Positions 61,168 through 64,000 of a DNA stretch of 64,000 bases are shown here, one piece after another (positions within the stretch are counted from its first letter, which is position 1; every line of letters starts with the position of its first letter). The DNA comes from Streptomyces sp. TRM70350 (GTDB lineage: Bacteria; Actinomycetota; Actinomycetes; Streptomycetales; Streptomycetaceae): positions 124,001 through 188,000 of the forward strand of contig NZ_JAHUXH010000006.1 of NCBI RefSeq assembly GCF_019219825.1, in the 5' to 3' direction. The notes beneath the pieces are model-generated. The model was given only the letters and a program-made list of their open reading frames with translations. It was not told where the DNA came from and ran no database searches. The translations under genes were made by a program, and so were the position numbers.

Positions 61168-61572
61168 GGGGTGGCGGGGAGCGGCGTGCGGGCCCTCGGC
61201 GGTCAGCCTGGGGCTGTCCCTACCAGCGCCGCTCGCCGCCACAGCCCGAGTACGATCGCCGCGCACCGCGACAACCCGAGTGCCTTGCCCACTGCGGACG
61301 CCCCCCGCCACCGCCACGCACCACGCCAACCTGAGCACCCTCCTCGCAGCGGCCCCCAAGGCCGGTCCCACCGCTCCGGCGGCCCGCCCCATGTGGGCGC
61401 CCGTGCCGTTGCGCAGGGGCGAACAGGGGTGGAAGGCTGGAAAGCGGCGCAGGCTCGGGGAGCGTCCGCGAAGTGCGCGGGACCGCGTTGGGCGCAGTCT
61501 GTGTCCTCGGCACGGGCGGCGCGCCGCCGACCCTGGCGGGAACGGCCCCGTCCTCACCACCTGGAGGTACCC
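61168..61572. other. 405-bp gap without a recognisable gene
   Basis: Between the ABC exporter and the DUF5709 gene I see no gene, terminator hairpin or clear promoter on either strand. The sequence is G+C-rich, with frames open by composition only. Confidence 0.5.
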
Positions 61573-62043
61573 GTGAACAGCGCCGACGGATGGGGAGACG
61601 ACGTCTACCAGCCCGACGGATCCGAGCAGCGGGAGGACACGGGGCTGCTCGACGGGGAGGACACCCTTGAGAACGACGGTGTCAGCGACCCCCTGGACCG
61701 GGGTTGGTCCCCTCCGGAGCGGCCGTGGGCGGTGGAGCACACCGGTGTGACGGCGGCCGAGCGGGTACAGGGCGAGACCCTCGACCAGCGGCTGGCCGAG
61801 GAACTGCCCGAGCTGTCCGTACCCGACGGAGACGGCATCGGCGACAGCGACGGCACCGACGGGGAACTCCTGGACAACGAGGTCGGCGCCACCCGCTCCG
61901 GGCGACTCGTCGCCCCCGACGAGGGCGCACACGAGGACGACGAGGCCGCGCTGATCGCGACCGACGTCGGCATCGACGGCGCAGCCGCCTCCGCGGAGGA
62001 AGCCGCCATCCACATCGTCGACGAGGACGCCATCTCCGGCTGA
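61573..62043 (+). CDS. DUF5709 family acidic protein
   Basis: This 156-aa, strongly acidic protein begins MNSADGWGDDVYQPDGSEQR and contains ENDGVSDPLDRGWSPPERPW and LAEELPELSVPDGDGIGD, with a C-terminal EEAAIHIVDEDAISG. It matches an actinobacterial family of unknown function that often carries this DxLDxGxSPPxRPW signature. It has no signal peptide or membrane span and is probably largely disordered. The GTG start follows GGAGG at a good spacing. It lies 45 bp before the ribosomal protein L31 gene and may be co-transcribed with it. Confidence 0.8.
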   Translation: MNSADGWGDDVYQPDGSEQREDTGLLDGEDTLENDGVSDPLDRGWSPPERPWAVEHTGVTAAERVQGETLDQRLAEELPELSVPDGDGIGDSDGTDGELLDNEVGATRSGRLVAPDEGAHEDDEAALIATDVGIDGAAASAEEAAIHIVDEDAISG

Positions 62044-62088
62044 CGCCGCCCCCGCCCGTTCGACGCCCCCGCCGCACCAGGAGCAGCC

Positions 62089-62352
62089 ATGCAGCAGAAC
62101 AAGCACCCCGACTACCACCCGGTCGTCTTCCGGGACCGCGCCGCCGGGTACGCCTTCCTGACCCGGTCCACCGCGTCCAGCGACCAGACCATCGAGTGGG
62201 ACGACGGCGAGACCTACCCCGTCGTGGACGTCGAGATCTCCTCCGAGAGCCACCCCTTCTACACCGGCAAGGCCCGCACGGTGGACACCGAGGGCCGCGT
62301 CGCCCGCTTCGAACGCCGATACGGGGAAGGCACGCGTCCAGGCTCCGACTGA
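62089..62352 (+). CDS. rpmE2: Ribosomal protein L31 type B (zinc-free form)
   Basis: This 87-aa protein is the type B paralogue of ribosomal protein L31. [20 protein letters not shown] and the [20 protein letters not shown] block with TGK are diagnostic. The four cysteines that bind zinc in type A L31 are absent, so this form can replace L31 when zinc is scarce. In many Streptomyces such genes are under Zur control, often with other zinc-free ribosomal proteins. Here no other such gene is adjacent and I could not find a convincing Zur box in the 45 bp upstream. AGGAG precedes the ATG. Confidence 0.93.
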   Translation: MQQNKHPDYHPVVFRDRAAGYAFLTRSTASSDQTIEWDDGETYPVVDVEISSESHPFYTGKARTVDTEGRVARFERRYGEGTRPGSD

Positions 62353-62384
62353 GGCCGTGCGCGCCGTGGCCGCCGGGCGGGGCC

Positions 62385-63179
62385 TCAGATCACGTTGAGT
62401 GCCGCCGCGCCGCCCACTCCCCCGAGCACCATGAACGCCGGCATCAGCACCTTGAGCTCCACCCAGCTGCCCGCCCGGAACCGCATGACCTTCGGCGGCC
62501 CGATCGGGTACCAGCGCTTGCGGCCGACCGGAATCGGCCACAGTATCGGGCAGCCCGACACGGTGAGAGCGTCCCCGATGTCGTGCACCAGAGCGCCGAG
62601 CACGATCGGCAGCCCCAGCCACAGGTACTCCTGGCCCGGTGCCGTGAACAGCCAGTCCGCCCCATTGCCCGGCTGGTCCAGCACACCGGCGAGGATCCAG
62701 GCGCTCGTCGCGGCCAGCAGCCAGACCAGGACGTCGGCGCTGGCGCCGCGGGTGGCCCGCCACAGCAGGCCCTCGATGGCCAGCACCAGGTGGACGAAGA
62801 GGATCGCCAGTACCGCCCATCGCCCGCCGGTGATCGCCAGCACGGAGGTACCCGCGCCGATCAGGACCGCCCACAGCCAGGTGTGCGTGAGCGTGCGGTG
62901 CCCGCCGGAGCGACGTGGGTCGCCCTGCTTCTTCGTGGCCTTGTAGACGGCGTACGAGAGCTTGTCGACGATCTCGCAGAGCCAGCGTGACAGCGGTCCG
63001 AAGGAGCGCGAGATGGTGGCGGCCTTGTGGTCGAGGTCGGGGGCGAGCGCGGCGCCGGCGCAGATCAGCGCGCCGGACAGCAGGACCGGCCAGGGCATCC
63101 CATGCCCTGCCGCGGTGGCGGCGGCTCCGACGCCGAGCCAGGCCGCGGCGCCCGAGAGAGAGTGTGCTGGTCCCATCAT
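62385..63179 (-). CDS. YdjM-like membrane-bound metal-dependent hydrolase
   Basis: This 264-aa membrane protein has the YdjM/LexA-binding hydrolase-family motifs: GPAHSLSGAAAWLGVG, APDLDHKAATISRSFGPLSR, GGHRTLTHTWLWAVLI and LGALVHDIGDALTVSGCPIL. The clustered His/Asp residues near the membrane face are the proposed metal site. Family members are predicted metal-dependent hydrolases, and experimental data are few. ATG 63179 is used (with another ATG next to it at 63176); ATG 63197 is possible but its spacing to a ribosome-binding site is poor. It is divergent from the helicase gene. Confidence 0.8.
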   Translation of the reverse strand: MMGPAHSLSGAAAWLGVGAAATAAGHGMPWPVLLSGALICAGAALAPDLDHKAATISRSFGPLSRWLCEIVDKLSYAVYKATKKQGDPRRSGGHRTLTHTWLWAVLIGAGTSVLAITGGRWAVLAILFVHLVLAIEGLLWRATRGASADVLVWLLAATSAWILAGVLDQPGNGADWLFTAPGQEYLWLGLPIVLGALVHDIGDALTVSGCPILWPIPVGRKRWYPIGPPKVMRFRAGSWVELKVLMPAFMVLGGVGGAAALNVI

Positions 63180-63324
63180 TGCCGCTGCCCGCCCCATTCC
63201 TCGTGCGCCGCTGTCCAGTTGACTTGGTGCGCTGACGTCGTTTCGGCGACACAGCGTAGCGTTCGCGATCTTCGGGCGGACATCCGATTCCCGCATCGGC
63301 CAGGAGGCCAGGCAAGATGGGGGC

Positions 63325-64000
63325 GTGACCCTCATCGATCAGCTGCCGCAGACCGCCGACCCCGACGCCCTCTACGAAGCCTTCGAGTCGTGGGCGCAGG
63401 AGCGCGGTCTCACGCTCTACCCCCACCAGGAGGAGGCGCTGATCGAGGTGGTCTCCGGCGCGAACGTGATCGTGTCGACACCCACGGGCTCCGGCAAGAG
63501 CATGATCGCCGCGGGTGCCCACTTCGCCGCCCTGGCCCGGGACGAGGTCACCTTCTACACGGCCCCGATCAAGGCACTGGTGTCGGAGAAGTTCTTCGAG
63601 CTGTGCAAACTGTTCGGCACCGAGAACGTCGGCATGCTCACCGGGGATGCCTCCGTCAACGCCGACGCCCCGGTCATCTGCTGCACCGCGGAGGTGCTGG
63701 CCTCGATCGCGCTGCGCGACGGCAAGCACGCGGACATCGGCCAGGTCGTCATGGACGAGTTCCACTTCTACGCGGAGCCGGATCGCGGCTGGGCCTGGCA
63801 GATCCCGCTGCTCGAACTTCCGCAGGCGCAGTTCGTCCTCATGTCGGCCACCCTCGGCGACGTCTCCATGTTCGAGAAGGACCTCACCCGGCGTACCGGC
63901 CGCCCGACCTCGGTGGTCCGCTCGGCGACGCGTCCGGTACCGCTCTCCTACGAGTACCGGCGCACCCCGCTCACGGAGACGCTGACGGAGCTGCTGGAGA
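63325..64000 (+). CDS. Ski2-like DEAD/DEAH-box helicase (5' part only)
   Basis: The window holds the first 225 codons. Motif I is STPTGSGKSM, motif Ia is FYTAPIKALVSEKF, motif Ib is VGMLTGDASVN, motif II is VVMDEFHFYAEPDRGW (DEFH), and motif III is VLMSATLG. A Q-like element LTLYPHQEEAL precedes motif I. The arrangement matches large actinobacterial Ski2/HelY-related helicases that carry a DUF3516-type C-terminus, although that part lies outside. These enzymes probably unwind RNA. The start is the GTG at 63325, preceded by a run of G residues. The frame is open to the right edge. Confidence 0.88.
   Translation, partial: MTLIDQLPQTADPDALYEAFESWAQERGLTLYPHQEEALIEVVSGANVIVSTPTGSGKSMIAAGAHFAALARDEVTFYTAPIKALVSEKFFELCKLFGTENVGMLTGDASVNADAPVICCTAEVLASIALRDGKHADIGQVVMDEFHFYAEPDRGWAWQIPLLELPQAQFVLMSATLGDVSMFEKDLTRRTGRPTSVVRSATRPVPLSYEYRRTPLTETLTELLE

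Noticed and set aside
62044..62088. Zur box upstream of the type B L31 gene
   Set aside because: No TGAAAATGATTTTCA-like palindrome is present in the short gap; control may lie upstream of DUF5709 or be absent.
58387..63765. Open frame of 1792 codons on the minus strand
   Set aside because: It runs antisense to two intact ABC genes, DUF5709 and L31, has low-complexity Arg/Gly/His-rich translation and no domain. It is open because of extreme third-position G+C.
1..64000. tRNA, rRNA, CRISPR array, integrase, transposase, attachment site
   Set aside because: I looked for tRNA-like TTCRANYCC stems, evenly spaced identical repeats and DDE or tyrosine recombinase motifs on both strands and found none that hold up.

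Overview
This is a 64 kb stretch of a high-GC actinobacterial chromosome, almost certainly Streptomyces or a close relative. The indications are the strong G/C third-position bias, GTG starts, Tat and Sec exported polysaccharide enzymes, a LAL-type regulator, DUF5997, DUF5709 and FUSC proteins, and a rare TTA codon in a secondary-metabolism gene. No rRNA, tRNA, CRISPR array, transposase or prophage gene was recognised. The window starts inside a ferredoxin-NADP reductase gene and ends inside a Ski2-like helicase gene.

0-25 kb is mostly intact: a nucleobase permease; an ArsR regulator divergent from an old-yellow-enzyme gene, with two matching operators; a 1440-aa P-type ATPase; a PL3 pectate lyase; a PaaX regulator divergent from an AidB-like dehydrogenase; a BNR propeller protein; uracil-DNA glycosylase overlapping a sugar kinase; a CbiX-like protein without its histidines; an Lrp regulator divergent from a FUSC protein; and a GH127 arabinofuranosidase carrying an inserted LamG domain. 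Decayed remnants of a lactonase and of a carbohydrate-binding protein lie between them.

25-34 kb holds the remains of a molybdenum-hydroxylase operon and then an apparent small terpene locus: a cytochrome P450 with a TTA codon, a class I terpene cyclase with an altered NSE motif, and a LAL regulator. A membrane Ser/Thr kinase follows, with a 164-bp palindromic element immediately upstream.

34-49 kb is a graveyard of gene fragments interleaved with intact stress and electrophile-handling genes: two TetR regulators, WrbA, an SDR, a glyoxalase-fold protein, MsrA, a flavoprotein disulfide reductase, a SnoaL-like protein and a muconolactone-isomerase-like protein. Two recurring operator types tie intact genes together: GACCGGTCGTC-like sites, and GTCACC-N9-GGTGAC sites. 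Two genes are frame-shifted by perfect short tandem duplications, a nitronate monooxygenase by 10 bp and a flavin monooxygenase by 14 bp.

49-64 kb is again mostly intact: MltG, a MarR-controlled ABC exporter, a dicarboxylate symporter, a secreted PNGase A-like protein, a heterodimeric ABC exporter with complementary degenerate ATP sites, DUF5709, a type B ribosomal protein L31, a YdjM-like membrane protein and the helicase. Nothing proves a wholly new system. The strongest leads are the terpene locus, the two local regulons, the palindromic element and the tandem-duplication frameshifts.
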